Shown: piece after piece, positions 7,183-16,167 of the stretch
Numbering within the stretch: position 1 is the first letter of the stretch
Layout of the letters: every line of letters begins with the position of its first letter
From: Chitinispirillaceae bacterium
GTDB lineage: Bacteria; Fibrobacterota; Chitinivibrionia; Chitinivibrionales; Chitinispirillaceae
Assembly: GCA_016930275.1 (NCBI GenBank)
Contig: JAFGHA010000200.1
Location: 1 to 51,249 of the forward strand
DNA: 51,249 nt
Reading direction: 5' to 3'
The notes under the pieces: model-generated
Databases searched by the model: none
The model's input: only the letters and a program-made list of their open reading frames with translations
Told to the model about the DNA's origin: nothing
Position numbers and translations under genes: made by a program

Positions 7183-8874
7183 TCACATGCGTTCATGCCG
7201 TAAAATTGAAATCAGCAGCCAGAATCCCATAATACCTGCGGTCAGGAAACCTGCCAGCCCGATCACCGGAAGGCCATAGAATTTCGGGGGTATATCGGAA
7301 AAAATAACGATAGATGACCCGATTATGAGCGATGCCAGCACCAGACCGAACACCAGCCGGTTCACCATCTGGTCAAATTTTCTCGTTATAGGGTCAAGTC
7401 CGCGGTGTTCGAATTCAATTTTTATCTGCCCGGCTTTGATGATCTGAAGCAGTTCCCGCGTTTCCGAAGGAAGATCCCGCAACAGTCGGATAAGATCTCC
7501 CGCAGCCTCGGTGCCGTCATGAAACAGCTGCGAAAAATTATACTGGTCACGGATCATTTTTCTGACGAAAGGTTCAACATGTTCCATCATATTGAACTGA
7601 GGATCCAGCCGGTAGCCGATTCCTTCAATCGTAACGATCGCTTTGACCAGCAGGTAGAAACCGGGCATCACCTTTATCTGATGTACCGCCATAAGTTGTG
7701 AAAGCTTGTTAAGCACCTCGCTGACGTTGATCGCCGAAATTGAACGGGAGGCATACTCCTGAATCAACTCGGAGATCTCATATTCGAGTTCCTCCCGGTT
7801 CTGCAATTGACGATACGACATTGCCGCCAGCGCCGTAACGATCCGCTGAGGGTTCTGTTGCGCAATACCGACGATAATCGTACTGAGTCGTGCCCGGGTA
7901 GTAGGCGCAAGAATACCGGTCATGCCAAGATCCAGAAAACAGATGACGTTTCCCTCTTTGATGAGGATGTTGCCGGCATGGGGGTCGGCGTGAAAAAAAC
8001 CATGCACGAAGATCTGCCGCAATACCGCCACCGCCCCGCGGCGTGCGATTTCTTTCGGATCGGCACCGGCTTGGAAAAGATCGTTGAGCCTGGAGATTTT
8101 GATTCCGTTGATAAATTCCGTGGTCAGCACGCACCGTGCGGTATGTGTCGGATATACCTGCGGTATGTATACCGTGGCATCATTCACGAAATTGTGCCCG
8201 AAATGACGGATATGCATGGCTTCAATGCGAAAATCAAGTTCTTTACGAATAGCATGAGCGAACTCTTCGACAAGCTTTTCCGGTTGCAGCGCACCCAGTC
8301 CATGCATATGCCGCTGCATCAGGGAACCGATGTGATACATGATATCGATATCGACCGCGACCGACTCATCCACCTGGGGACGCTGCACCTTCACTGCGAC
8401 ATCCTGTCCGTCGGGAAGCCGGGCACGATGTACCTGTGCCATCGATGCGGAAGCGAAGGGCTGACGCGAAAATTCGGCGTACAGCGTTTCGATCGGAGCG
8501 CCAAGTTCCTTTTCAATTGTTGAAACGGCCTTGTCACCGTCGAACGGCGGCACGGAATCCTGCAGTTTCTCAAGCGAGGCGATCAGTTCAGCCGGGAAAA
8601 TATCGGGACGGTTACTCGCGAATTGCCCAAGTTTGACAAAGGTGGGACCGAGTTCCTCAAGCGCCATACGCACCCGATCCCACCGTGAAATGCCGGGGAC
8701 ATCCACCGTTGTTTTTTTGCGCAATATCCGGTTTCGAACCTTCAGATACTTATCCAGAGACATCCGGGACAGTAGATCTCCGAAACCGTATTTAACCAGT
8801 ACGGCAACGATTTCTCCATATCGCCCCAGATGGCGGTATGAAAACCTGCCGCGTCGGAACGACGATTTTTTCAC
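7183..8874 (-). CDS. UbiB/ABC1 (AarF)-family atypical kinase
   Basis: A 563-residue membrane-anchored protein-kinase-like ATPase of the UbiB family, best known for supporting isoprenoid-quinone biosynthesis and lipid homeostasis. Signature elements are present: KxGQ at 81-84 (FVKLGQFAS), an Ala-rich nucleotide loop at 141-146 (ASASMA), the Lys162 strand (VAVKVQRP), the catalytic HADPHAGN at 295-302 and DLG at 315-317. Two hydrophobic helices near residues 505-558 anchor the C-terminus. The ATG overlaps the stop of the phasin-like gene as ATGA. No quinone biosynthesis gene is nearby, so the exact role is open. AarF/UbiB proteins next to phasin-like proteins are a recurrent pairing. Confidence 0.93.
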   Translation of the reverse strand: MKKSSFRRGRFSYRHLGRYGEIVAVLVKYGFGDLLSRMSLDKYLKVRNRILRKKTTVDVPGISRWDRVRMALEELGPTFVKLGQFASNRPDIFPAELIASLEKLQDSVPPFDGDKAVSTIEKELGAPIETLYAEFSRQPFASASMAQVHRARLPDGQDVAVKVQRPQVDESVAVDIDIMYHIGSLMQRHMHGLGALQPEKLVEEFAHAIRKELDFRIEAMHIRHFGHNFVNDATVYIPQVYPTHTARCVLTTEFINGIKISRLNDLFQAGADPKEIARRGAVAVLRQIFVHGFFHADPHAGNILIKEGNVICFLDLGMTGILAPTTRARLSTIIVGIAQQNPQRIVTALAAMSYRQLQNREELEYEISELIQEYASRSISAINVSEVLNKLSQLMAVHQIKVMPGFYLLVKAIVTIEGIGYRLDPQFNMMEHVEPFVRKMIRDQYNFSQLFHDGTEAAGDLIRLLRDLPSETRELLQIIKAGQIKIEFEHRGLDPITRKFDQMVNRLVFGLVLASLIIGSSIVIFSDIPPKFYGLPVIGLAGFLTAGIMGFWLLISILRHERM

Positions 8875-9176
8875 ACCGGTTCCTGCTGTTGCGCAGCTTC
8901 CAGTTTCCGCAACCGGAGTTCGAGGGCTTCGACCTCCGAACGCGTTGGAAGATTGACTTTATGGAGTACCGCTTCGACCTGTTTCGCGACCGTTTTTTCG
9001 AATGCGCTGCGGGTTTCATCCGCCCTGGAAAGCAGTTCCTCGACGAACTGTTTTCCTTCGCTTTCCGAAAGACGGGCCTCTTCGGCAACTTTTTTTCCGA
9101 TCTCCTCAGCCTTTTCCCGTGTCATCAGCGCAATGCCGATGGTGGCATAAACACTCTTCTTCAGCAGTTCTACCAT
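8871..9176 (-). CDS. Phasin-like, coiled-coil protein paired with UbiB
   Basis: A 101-residue helical protein: a short hydrophobic N-terminal stretch (YATIGIALMT), then long amphipathic helices rich in Glu, Lys and Ala ending in a Leu/Arg heptad-like helix (VEALELRLRKLEAAQ). This layout is that of the small phasin-like (polyhydroxyalkanoate granule-associated type) proteins, although no PHA synthase is present in the window. The ATG at 9174-9176 is chosen because AAAGGAGG lies five bases upstream; the longer frame has no ribosome binding site. It overlaps the UbiB gene by four bases, so the two are translationally coupled. It may assist membrane or lipid recruitment of the kinase. Confidence 0.75.
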   Translation of the reverse strand: MVELLKKSVYATIGIALMTREKAEEIGKKVAEEARLSESEGKQFVEELLSRADETRSAFEKTVAKQVEAVLHKVNLPTRSEVEALELRLRKLEAAQQQEPV

Positions 9177-9210
9177 ACAACCTCCTTTGATAGAAATACA
9201 AGGATACAAC

Positions 9211-9271
9211 TCCCGGATTGCATCAGATTTTCACTTTTTTACCTGCACGAGAATAGCGTTGCAATCCGGGA
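9211..9271 (-). promoter_or_regulatory. Long-range stem-loop in the leader of the phasin-UbiB operon
   Basis: A perfect 12-bp inverted repeat, TCCCGGATTGCA (9211-9222) with TGCAATCCGGGA (9260-9271), enclosing 37 bases. A candidate -10 box TATACT lies at 9285-9290 on the - strand, which would put the start of the mRNA about seven bases before the stem. The structure would therefore cap the 5' end of the transcript and could stabilise it or act as a binding site. Confidence 0.6.
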
Positions 9272-9329
9272 AGATACACATCATAGTATATAATACGGTG
9301 ACACCGGCTGGAACCGTTCCTGAATGCGA

Positions 9330-9941
9330 TCAGGCATTTGTCACCTGCCGGGCCACTTCATTTTCAGTATCGTTTTTTCCGTTTCGAGACCGTTGCAGCA
9401 TTACTCCGGAAAAGCGGTAAACGCACAAAACAACCGCCGCGACAGCAACCCCGGTTATCGCACCGGCAATGACATCCGACGGATAATGAACCCCGACGTA
9501 AATGCGGGAATACCCGATGAAAACAGCAAACGCAACATACCCCCATTTCCAATTCGGATAAAAGACACTCCACACCGTCGCCTGCGCGAACACATTGACT
9601 GCATGCACCGAGGGAAACGACAGCGAGCTTTTCATTCCACAGAGAAACCGTCCGCCTTCAATAAAAAATTCCGGATAACACGGACGATGCCGCCCGAAAA
9701 GCGGTTTGAGTACCCGGGCCGCTACCGGATCGGTAATCGCCACGGTGACTATCGCCAGAATAATTACCGGTACAGCTTCTTTCTTTTTTTTAAAAACAAA
9801 CAGAAGTGCCGCCACACTTCCGGGTAGAACCCAGAATACCGCCTCGGTCGCATGCATAAATACAATATCAAAGAGCGGATTTGCACAACCGGTATTAAGA
9901 AGAAGAAACAGCATATGGTCGATATGAAGCAGTGTTTCCAC
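9330..9941 (-). CDS. PAP2-family membrane phosphatase
   Basis: A 203-residue polytopic membrane protein of the type 2 phosphatidic acid phosphatase superfamily, which hydrolyses lipid phosphates such as undecaprenyl pyrophosphate or phosphatidic acid on the outer face of the inner membrane. The three motifs are present: Lys79 to Arg86-Pro87 (KPLFGRHRP), Pro110-Ser-Val-His113 (SFPSVHA; most members have PSGH) and Ser145-Arg146 to His152 and Asp156 (SRIYVGVHYPSD). Six hydrophobic segments can be picked out. It lies 20 bases after the DUF3108 gene and ends the gmd operon. Undecaprenyl pyrophosphate recycling is plausible next to sugar-nucleotide genes, but the substrate is not determined. Confidence 0.88.
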   Translation of the reverse strand: METLLHIDHMLFLLLNTGCANPLFDIVFMHATEAVFWVLPGSVAALLFVFKKKKEAVPVIILAIVTVAITDPVAARVLKPLFGRHRPCYPEFFIEGGRFLCGMKSSLSFPSVHAVNVFAQATVWSVFYPNWKWGYVAFAVFIGYSRIYVGVHYPSDVIAGAITGVAVAAVVLCVYRFSGVMLQRSRNGKNDTENEVARQVTNA

Positions 9942-9961
9942 AGCAGCTACGTTCCTTGCGG

Positions 9962-10888
9962 TTAACCCGGCCGACGAAGTGACGCATCGGCACCCTTTGT
10001 GCTGAACCAGATAAGTCGGGCCCGGATTGCACCGAATTTGATCTTAGAACGGATATACACCGGAATTCTCCGACGATCATCGGATATCCATATCTCAAGC
10101 TTATCCCGTTTATTGAAGGCCCGCCCTTCACCCACCAGCCGAGGTACGAGCACAATACAGGGAAAAGTGCCAGCCTCAACCTCTCGCGGCTTGGATGATT
10201 TCACCTTGAACAAAATCGAATCGACCTTTTTGTGTACAAACAGTTGTTCGGAGAACGAATCGCCGGGTTGCAGCGGCCTGCTGCACCGTATTGAATAAAG
10301 CACCGAAAGATAATCATGGAGGAAGGGAGGTGCATCATGTGTTTTGAATTTTTTCCGGCTCTGTACATGTATTTTACCACCCTTCTGATCAAAAAGAAGG
10401 TATTCATCTGCCAAGTATCGACGACCCTCGCGAAGATGTGACTCAAAAAAAAGCGGATACAGACCATGGGCATCAACTGTTGAAATCACATAATCCCGCA
10501 TACGATAAAAAGCACCCACGAAATTATTCGAAAGCGCTTTTGCGCCTATTCTGACCGTGCCGTTCGAGCGGTCAAACAGGGTGGACAAAACGACGTACCC
10601 GGCATTGAAAGGTCCCCACCCCACTTTGTATACCAGTGTTTCCGGAGCGAACAGAACCTCATCCGTCAATTTCCGCAACGGCGGAGAAGATACCGGAACA
10701 TGATGCAATTTTCTGACGGAATCGATGAATGACCGGGAAAACGGAAAACTGTCAACCTCAACAGCGGCTTCTTCCCAGTGGATTTCCTGTTCCTGGGAAG
10801 ATTCACCCGTGTCCGTGATATCAGGCACAACCTCCGAAGCGGAGAAAACCAGCAGTCCCGCGATAGTCATTATTGTTTTACCGTACAT
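9962..10888 (-). CDS. DUF3108-family exported protein
   Basis: A 308-residue protein with an N-terminal signal peptide-like segment (a charged MYGKT start, then a hydrophobic stretch up to about residue 18), then an acidic linker and a beta-rich domain from about residue 78 to the end. The domain resembles DUF3108: 'ETLVYKVGWGPFNAGYVVLST' at the start, a DYV-STVDAHGLYPLFFESH core and a 'LEIWISDDRRRIPVYIRS' finish. Such proteins are periplasmic or outer-membrane associated, and their role is not known. It sits 42 bases after gmd and 20 bases before the PAP2 gene, so it probably acts in envelope polysaccharide or lipid handling. Confidence 0.75.
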   Translation of the reverse strand: MYGKTIMTIAGLLVFSASEVVPDITDTGESSQEQEIHWEEAAVEVDSFPFSRSFIDSVRKLHHVPVSSPPLRKLTDEVLFAPETLVYKVGWGPFNAGYVVLSTLFDRSNGTVRIGAKALSNNFVGAFYRMRDYVISTVDAHGLYPLFFESHLREGRRYLADEYLLFDQKGGKIHVQSRKKFKTHDAPPFLHDYLSVLYSIRCSRPLQPGDSFSEQLFVHKKVDSILFKVKSSKPREVEAGTFPCIVLVPRLVGEGRAFNKRDKLEIWISDDRRRIPVYIRSKIKFGAIRARLIWFSTKGADASLRRPG

Positions 10889-10930
10889 TCTCCGCTCTTC
10901 CCCGATGCGATGTAAATGTTACCCTTTCAT

Positions 10931-11962
10931 CTATTTCTTCACTGCCTCCCAATCGGCTTTCGCCATAATGGTGACCAGTTCGTTAAAGGTAACCTGCGGT
11001 TTCCAGCCGAAGTTCCGCATCGCTTTTGCCGGATTTCCCTGCAACTGCTCCACTTCGGTCGGACGAAAATGACGGGGATCTATCCTGATTACGGTTTTAC
11101 CGGTTCCTTCGTCAATACCGGTTTCCTCAACACCGGATCCTTTCCACACAATCTTCATTTCATGTACCGAAAAAGTTTTTTCAATAAACTCGCGTACCGT
11201 ATGCATCTCACCGGTTGCAATGACATAATCATCCGGCTGTTCCTGCTGCAGCATCATCCACATTGCCTGAACGTAGTCGGGGGCATATCCCCAGTCACGC
11301 CGTGAATCGAGATTTCCCATGTAAATGCACTCTTTCAGGCCGGCCTTGACGGCGGCGGCACCGATGGTGATCTTCCGGGTGACGAAATTCTCTCCCCGAC
11401 GAGGCGACTCATGATTAAAAAGGATACCGTTCGAAGCATGCAGATTATATGCTTCACGGTAATTGATGACGATCCAGTAGGCATATAATTTCGCCACCGC
11501 ATATGGTGACCGGGGATAGAATGGTGTGGTCTCCGACTGGGGAACTTCCTGTACTTTCCCATAGAGTTCGGAAGTCGATGCCTGATAGAATTTACAATGA
11601 AGCCCTGTCTCCCGGATTGCATCCAGAAGACGCAGTGTTCCGGTCGCATCGACATCAGCGGTATATTCGGGTACTTCGAAGGAAACACGCACGTGTGATT
11701 GTGCGGCAAGGTTGTAAATTTCATCAGGTTGCACTTTTTCGAGCATCCGGTTCATATTGCTGCTATCCGACATATCGCCGTAATGAAGAAAAAACGGCAA
11801 GCGTTCCTTTTTTGAATCGTTATATATGGGATCAATCCGCTGACGATTGAAGTAACTCGCCCGACGAATCATGCCGTGCACCTCGTATCCTTTCTCCAGC
11901 AACAATTCGGCAAGATATGACCCGTCCTGTCCCGTGATACCGGTAATAAGCGCTTTCTTCAT
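10931..11962 (-). CDS. gmd: GDP-mannose 4,6-dehydratase
   Basis: A 343-residue short-chain dehydrogenase/reductase that converts GDP-mannose to GDP-4-keto-6-deoxymannose, the precursor of GDP-fucose, GDP-rhamnose and GDP-perosamine. The N-terminal NADP motif is [10 protein letters not shown] (8-17). The catalytic residues are Ser129-Thr130, Glu132 (STSELYG) and Tyr154-x3-Lys158 (YAVAK). '[19 protein letters not shown]' and '[13 protein letters not shown]' are typical of Gmd. Length is normal. A good ribosome binding site (AAAGGAG) lies ten bases before the ATG. It heads the operon with the DUF3108 and PAP2 genes. No reductase for the keto product follows, so the final sugar is unknown. Confidence 0.96.
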   Translation of the reverse strand: MKKALITGITGQDGSYLAELLLEKGYEVHGMIRRASYFNRQRIDPIYNDSKKERLPFFLHYGDMSDSSNMNRMLEKVQPDEIYNLAAQSHVRVSFEVPEYTADVDATGTLRLLDAIRETGLHCKFYQASTSELYGKVQEVPQSETTPFYPRSPYAVAKLYAYWIVINYREAYNLHASNGILFNHESPRRGENFVTRKITIGAAAVKAGLKECIYMGNLDSRRDWGYAPDYVQAMWMMLQQEQPDDYVIATGEMHTVREFIEKTFSVHEMKIVWKGSGVEETGIDEGTGKTVIRIDPRHFRPTEVEQLQGNPAKAMRNFGWKPQVTFNELVTIMAKADWEAVKK

Positions 11963-12130
11963 TCCTGGAAGACTCCTTTATCTGGTGACCATATTCATTT
12001 TATCAGGAACAAAATACAACTTTCACACCTCCCGTTTGGATATCTTTATCCTTCGGTATAAAAAAAAATCTTAACGTCAGACTTCACTTTTCTATTCAGG
12101 TCTTACTTAATAGCCGATTCAGGCTGGTGA

Positions 12131-12159
12131 TTGACTTCCCCTGCCCCTCGGGCTATATT
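12131..12159 (+). promoter_or_regulatory. Sigma70-type promoter next to the PBP1A start codon
   Basis: TTGACT (12131-12136), 17-bp spacer, TATATT (12154-12159). The expected transcription start (about 12166) is only two bases before the ATG at 12168, and no ribosome binding site is visible, so the mRNA may be leaderless. Confidence 0.7.
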
Positions 12160-12167
12160 TTTAAGCT

Positions 12168-14447
12168 ATGCAGAAACATCGTGAATTTTTCGCCGCCGAA
12201 GATGATATCGAGCGACCGGAACGTAAAAAAACCGTACCCTCCTCCCCGCAAAAAGTACGCGGGAAATTTTTTATCGCGATCATCGCGCTTACCGTCATTG
12301 CGGGATCATTCGTCGCCGGCACCGGTGTATTCTTCTTCTACCGCCTTTATCTGACCCTGCCGACACTCGGCCAGATGCAGAATATCCAGCAACCGCTGGT
12401 TTCGAAAGTTCTCAGTAAAGACGGCGAACTCATTCATGAATTTTCGATTGAACGCCGGTATTACGTTCCTCTCGACTCCATCGCTCCTCAGCTGCAGGAA
12501 GCAGTCATTGCGATTGAAGACCGCAGATATTACAAACACTGGGGAATCGATCTCCGGAGAATATTCGGTGCCGTTGTCGTCGACCTTGCACGGGGACACT
12601 ACGCACAGGGGGCTTCCACCCTTACCCAGCAGCTGGCCCGGAACGTCTATCTCACGGCCCGTTCTTCGCTAATCCGTAAACTGCGGGAAGTACTTACCGC
12701 AATCCAGCTCGAGTCGTGCTATACAAAAAATGAGATACTTGAACTCTATCTCAATCAGGTGTATCTCGGTGCGGGCGTCTACGGAGTACAGGCGGCGAGC
12801 CAGTATTACTTCAACAAACCCGCGAGCCGGCTTTCACTCAACGAATGCGCCACTCTTGCCGGACTCATACAGCTCCCCGAACGGTATCGTCCGGACAAAG
12901 AAGAAAATCTCCAGCGCATGACCGATCGCCGCAACAAAGTCCTGGCGGCAATGCGGAGCATGAAGAAGATAGACAAAGCACTCTACCGCGAGACGGCAGC
13001 TCTCCCTATCGTTACCGACCTGCAGAGAAAAACCGGTGGAAACGGTTCCTATTTTGTTGAAATGGTACGCCGATATGTATCCGACAACTACGGTGATAAT
13101 CAGCTGTACAATGGCGGCCTCACCATCCATACGACCCTCGATCCGGTCGCTCAGGATTCATCCGAGCGCAGTTGCGGCCGGCAGATAATGAGCCTTCAGG
13201 AGCGGCTCAACCGGATTTTTCTCGACAGCACCCATGCGGAGCGCCAACTGAAAATTTCGAGAGATTTTTTCGAGAAACATTTCGACTCGGTGTATGCCGC
13301 CAACAAAGAGCGGTTCAAGGACCTCCCCGACTCGGTCAAACTCCGGCAGGCACAGATTTCAGTGATTGCACTCGATGTCGCCACCGGTGCCATCAGGGTG
13401 CTCATCGGCGGCCGTAATTTTACGGAAAGTAAATTCAACCGCGCGTTGCACGCACGCCGTCAACCCGGCAGTTCGTTCAAGGCATTCGTGTATGCCGCGG
13501 CAATGGATAATGGTTATACCCCAGCAACCGTAGTACTCGATCAGCCTATTACCCTTGTCACCTCCGACGGTGAATGGCGACCGGAAAATTACGATAAGGT
13601 GTTCAACGGGCCGATCACCATCCGCAAGGCGGTCGCCAAATCAGTAAATCTCGTGGCGATTCAGGTACTCAACAAAGTCGGCCCGCAGGTGGTTATTGAT
13701 TACGCGAGACGCATGGGGCTCAAGCACTCCATGAAACCGGTACCGGCGCTTGCGATCGGCGCGTGTGAAGCAACACCTATGGAGATGACGTCAGCCTATT
13801 CGGCCTTTCCCAATCACGGCATCAGGGAAACTCCCTATCATATTGAAAAGATCGTGGACAAAAACGGCCGAGTACTTGAAACACATCAGGCGCATGAGGA
13901 AGAAGTGCTTTCAGAGCAGACCGCCTATCTCATGTGTTCGCTGTTGCGGTCAGTGGTCTGTTGCGGAACCGGAGCGAAAATTCCCGGACTCGGGTTCACC
14001 TATCCGGCCGGAGGAAAAACCGGTACCACGAACGATTACTCGGATGCCTGGTTTATCGGATTCACGCAGCAGATCGCCTGCGGTGTATGGACGGGTGTCG
14101 ACGAACGCCGTTCCCTCGGGGCCGGGGTAACCGGATCACTTGCAGCTATTCCCGTTTGGGTGCGCACCATGATTCCCCTTCACCGCGATCTTAAAAAAAT
14201 CGAATTCAGACGACCGGAGACCGGAATAAAAACCGAAATGATCTGTGACGAATCCCATCTTCTGGCAACCCGCAATTGTCCGAAACCGGTTGCAGAGGTC
14301 TTCAAATCCGATGCAGTCCTCGATACATGTGATATTCACGGTTCGGGAAAAAAAACCGGTAGCAGCAACATCATCCGTCTCTTCAGTGCTCCGAAATCTC
14401 AAAAATCAAAAAATGCCACCCAAAAGAAACGACCCCTGATGTTTTAA
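12168..14447 (+). CDS. mrcA: Class A penicillin-binding protein 1A
   Basis: A 759-residue bifunctional peptidoglycan synthase. A cytoplasmic tail (1-33) is followed by one membrane helix (34-58). The glycosyltransferase domain has catalytic Glu117 (EDRRYYKHWGID) and the GASTLTQQLARN motif (148-159). The transpeptidase has Ser435-x2-Lys438 (QPGSSFK), Ser492-Val-Asn494 (KSVN) and Lys617-Thr-Gly-Thr-Thr (KTGTT). Polymerisation occurs on lipid II in the periplasm, followed by cross-linking. The C-terminus is Lys/Ser-rich and low complexity. All catalytic residues are intact. The ATG lies directly downstream of a near-consensus promoter and has no ribosome binding site; the next in-frame Met is at residue 70, so this start is required to keep the membrane anchor. 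Confidence 0.95.
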   Translation: MQKHREFFAAEDDIERPERKKTVPSSPQKVRGKFFIAIIALTVIAGSFVAGTGVFFFYRLYLTLPTLGQMQNIQQPLVSKVLSKDGELIHEFSIERRYYVPLDSIAPQLQEAVIAIEDRRYYKHWGIDLRRIFGAVVVDLARGHYAQGASTLTQQLARNVYLTARSSLIRKLREVLTAIQLESCYTKNEILELYLNQVYLGAGVYGVQAASQYYFNKPASRLSLNECATLAGLIQLPERYRPDKEENLQRMTDRRNKVLAAMRSMKKIDKALYRETAALPIVTDLQRKTGGNGSYFVEMVRRYVSDNYGDNQLYNGGLTIHTTLDPVAQDSSERSCGRQIMSLQERLNRIFLDSTHAERQLKISRDFFEKHFDSVYAANKERFKDLPDSVKLRQAQISVIALDVATGAIRVLIGGRNFTESKFNRALHARRQPGSSFKAFVYAAAMDNGYTPATVVLDQPITLVTSDGEWRPENYDKVFNGPITIRKAVAKSVNLVAIQVLNKVGPQVVIDYARRMGLKHSMKPVPALAIGACEATPMEMTSAYSAFPNHGIRETPYHIEKIVDKNGRVLETHQAHEEEVLSEQTAYLMCSLLRSVVCCGTGAKIPGLGFTYPAGGKTGTTNDYSDAWFIGFTQQIACGVWTGVDERRSLGAGVTGSLAAIPVWVRTMIPLHRDLKKIEFRRPETGIKTEMICDESHLLATRNCPKPVAEVFKSDAVLDTCDIHGSGKKTGSSNIIRLFSAPKSQKSKNATQKKRPLMF

Positions 14448-14576
14448 GCGCACCAGACCGCTATTTTGTTCAGGAGATCTCCAAATACCCGGGGGGGTTC
14501 ATGCTGTCGTGCAGGAACGTAGCGGAAAATTCATGTATGGATTTCGCAGCCGGTCGCATGCTATGAAACAAATTCA

Positions 14577-15473
14577 TTAAAAGTTCACCCGATTGGTAAC
14601 CTCAGCTGAATCGGCTTTTTCCTTTTTTACCGCGACACCGTCTTGTTCCTTATTTGTCGATGGCAGCATACCGGTAAGAGCGAAATAGTCGGAATCATCG
14701 ATGGAGTGATGCAGGTAGAGATTCTGCGCGATCACCGCTAGTCGTTTGCTCATAAAAACGGACTTGGTATGGTACGGTGTCAGTGAAGACGGTTTGGCAA
14801 GTACCGCCGCCAGTCGTGCGGCCTCATTAATTGAGAGGTTTCGGGAACTTTTTTTGAAATAGTACTGCGAAGCAGCCTCACATCCGAAAATATTTTTTCC
14901 CCACTGGGCATAATTCATATACAGTTCCAGTATACGTTCCTTGCCGAGATACCGTTCCATTAAAACCGCATACAGCAATTCCTGATATTTACGCTGAAAG
15001 GTTCGATCACTACTTAAAAACAGATTTTTCGCCATCTGCTGAGTAATTGTGCTGCCGCCATGTTTATTGCTTCCCTGGATCCGGTTGTATTCAGTAGCCG
15101 CAAGAATTGCGGCGATATCAAAACCGGGATGGAGATAGAACGCGTCATCCTCAGCCGCAAGTACTGCACTGGTCAGATTGGGAGAGATCGAATCAAGTTG
15201 AATGAAGAGGTGCAGCAAGGTGTCGACAGGAGGTCTTTCATCGGCAAGTTCAGCAAGACAACTTTTCATGAATACGGTTTGCGATGGATTATGATCGCGA
15301 AAATATGATACTTCGTGAAGCGGTTTTTTTACCAACTGGTAGCCTTTGAACAATACGATGGAGGCAGCTATCGAAAAACAGACTGCATACGTAATAAGCA
15401 GACCCATGACCGAATAGGCGAGTATTTTTACCACCAGCAGGCAGATTTTCAGTGTTTTCATCACGTACAGCAT
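14577..15473 (-). CDS. mtgA: Monofunctional peptidoglycan glycosyltransferase
   Basis: A 298-residue protein with an N-terminal membrane helix (about 10-42) and a family 51 glycosyltransferase domain but no transpeptidase domain. Catalytic Glu108 is in AEDDAFYLHPGFD, and the GGSTITQQMAKN motif lies near 139-150. It polymerises lipid II into glycan strands on the periplasmic side. The C-terminal 35 residues are charged and variable. The ATG has AGGTG three to four bases upstream, and a strong promoter lies about 50 bases before it. It faces PBP1A tail to tail, and both cover related steps of wall synthesis. Insert differences from MtgA are minor. Confidence 0.9.
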   Translation of the reverse strand: MLYVMKTLKICLLVVKILAYSVMGLLITYAVCFSIAASIVLFKGYQLVKKPLHEVSYFRDHNPSQTVFMKSCLAELADERPPVDTLLHLFIQLDSISPNLTSAVLAAEDDAFYLHPGFDIAAILAATEYNRIQGSNKHGGSTITQQMAKNLFLSSDRTFQRKYQELLYAVLMERYLGKERILELYMNYAQWGKNIFGCEAASQYYFKKSSRNLSINEAARLAAVLAKPSSLTPYHTKSVFMSKRLAVIAQNLYLHHSIDDSDYFALTGMLPSTNKEQDGVAVKKEKADSAEVTNRVNF

Positions 15474-15918
15474 AGCACCTGTAATGTATCGATTTTCTAC
15501 TGATGAAATGATTTATGGAGTAGATAATATAGCACTGAAATTTTTAAAATGCAATTTTACGCTGAAGGCGAGCTGCCTGAATGTGGAGAATGTTTATTTA
15601 CAAATAATTATCAGCATCCACCCCTCCGGTTCTGCCGTAACGGGAACGGATACTATCCTCCGCATGCGTATTTCCACCACTCATGAAGAGGATTCCTGAA
15701 TGTACCGGTAATGAAACCGCACCGATTAACATCAGGATAGTTTCATCCACACCGATACCGTGACCTCACGCTTTAATATGACGGTATTGAAGTCAGACTG
15801 CCGCAGAGGTTCCTGCACCTTCAAAAAAAGGCTCCCCGAAGCGATGCGTCAGAAGTCCGTACTGCACCCGACCCTGCTCTCCGAAGAACAATTGCCGATG
15901 GTTTCAAACGGGCAACGG
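15474..15918. other. 445-base gap upstream of mtgA
   Basis: No gene can be supported with confidence. It holds the mtgA promoter and a T-rich tract (- strand, near 15822-15828) that may end the hydrogenase transcript. A + strand ORF of 71 codons (15484-15699) has a natural-looking second half (TGTDTILRMRIS) but no ribosome binding site and may be a remnant. Confidence 0.4.
15526..15554 (-). promoter_or_regulatory. Promoter of mtgA
   Basis: On the - strand TTGCAT (15554-15549), 17-bp spacer ending in TGC, then TATATT (15531-15526). The TGn extension before the -10 box and the exact spacing make this one of the clearest promoters in the window. The leader would be about 46 bases. Confidence 0.7.
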
Positions 15919-16137
15919 TTACAGCTGGATCGTTGCCACCTTGCATCCGTCTCCGTCAACCAGGCTGACCAGTACTTTTCCGGTATCGCCGCACCATTTC
16001 TGAATATCATTCGGAAATGAGGGGCAATCCGCCTGCACTTCAAGAACGGACCCTTTGGGAAGTGTATTCGCTTTAATGGCAGCCTTAAGCACAGGCTGCG
16101 GACACTTCATTCCTTTACAATTAAGTACTTCGGCCAT
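15919..16137 (-). CDS. TusA/SirA-like sulfur-carrier protein
   Basis: A 72-residue TusA-family protein. The family's conserved Cys is Cys12 in CPQPVLK, the residue that carries persulfide in TusA; extra cysteines lie at 7, 38, 49 and 64. Length and the beta-alpha-beta pattern fit the fold. TusA proteins move sulfur to tRNA modification, molybdenum cofactor synthesis or sulfur-oxidising Hdr-like complexes. Here the gene is the last of the hydrogenase operon, 30 bases after the large subunit gene, so a role in sulfur or redox transfer linked to the Hdr-hydrogenase complex is possible. No tRNA 2-thiolation partner genes are present in the window. Confidence 0.88.
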   Translation of the reverse strand: MAEVLNCKGMKCPQPVLKAAIKANTLPKGSVLEVQADCPSFPNDIQKWCGDTGKVLVSLVDGDGCKVATIQL

Positions 16138-16167
16138 ACCGCACTCCTTTGGTGTCAGTTACTCCGT

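Noticed and set aside
7807-8523. + strand ORF of 238 codons inside the UbiB gene
   Set aside because: Lies wholly inside a well-defined kinase gene on the other strand; composition is that of a shadow frame.
15484-15699. 71-codon + strand ORF upstream of mtgA
   Set aside because: No ribosome binding site and no recognised family; overlaps the mtgA promoter. Kept only as a possible remnant in the gap entry.
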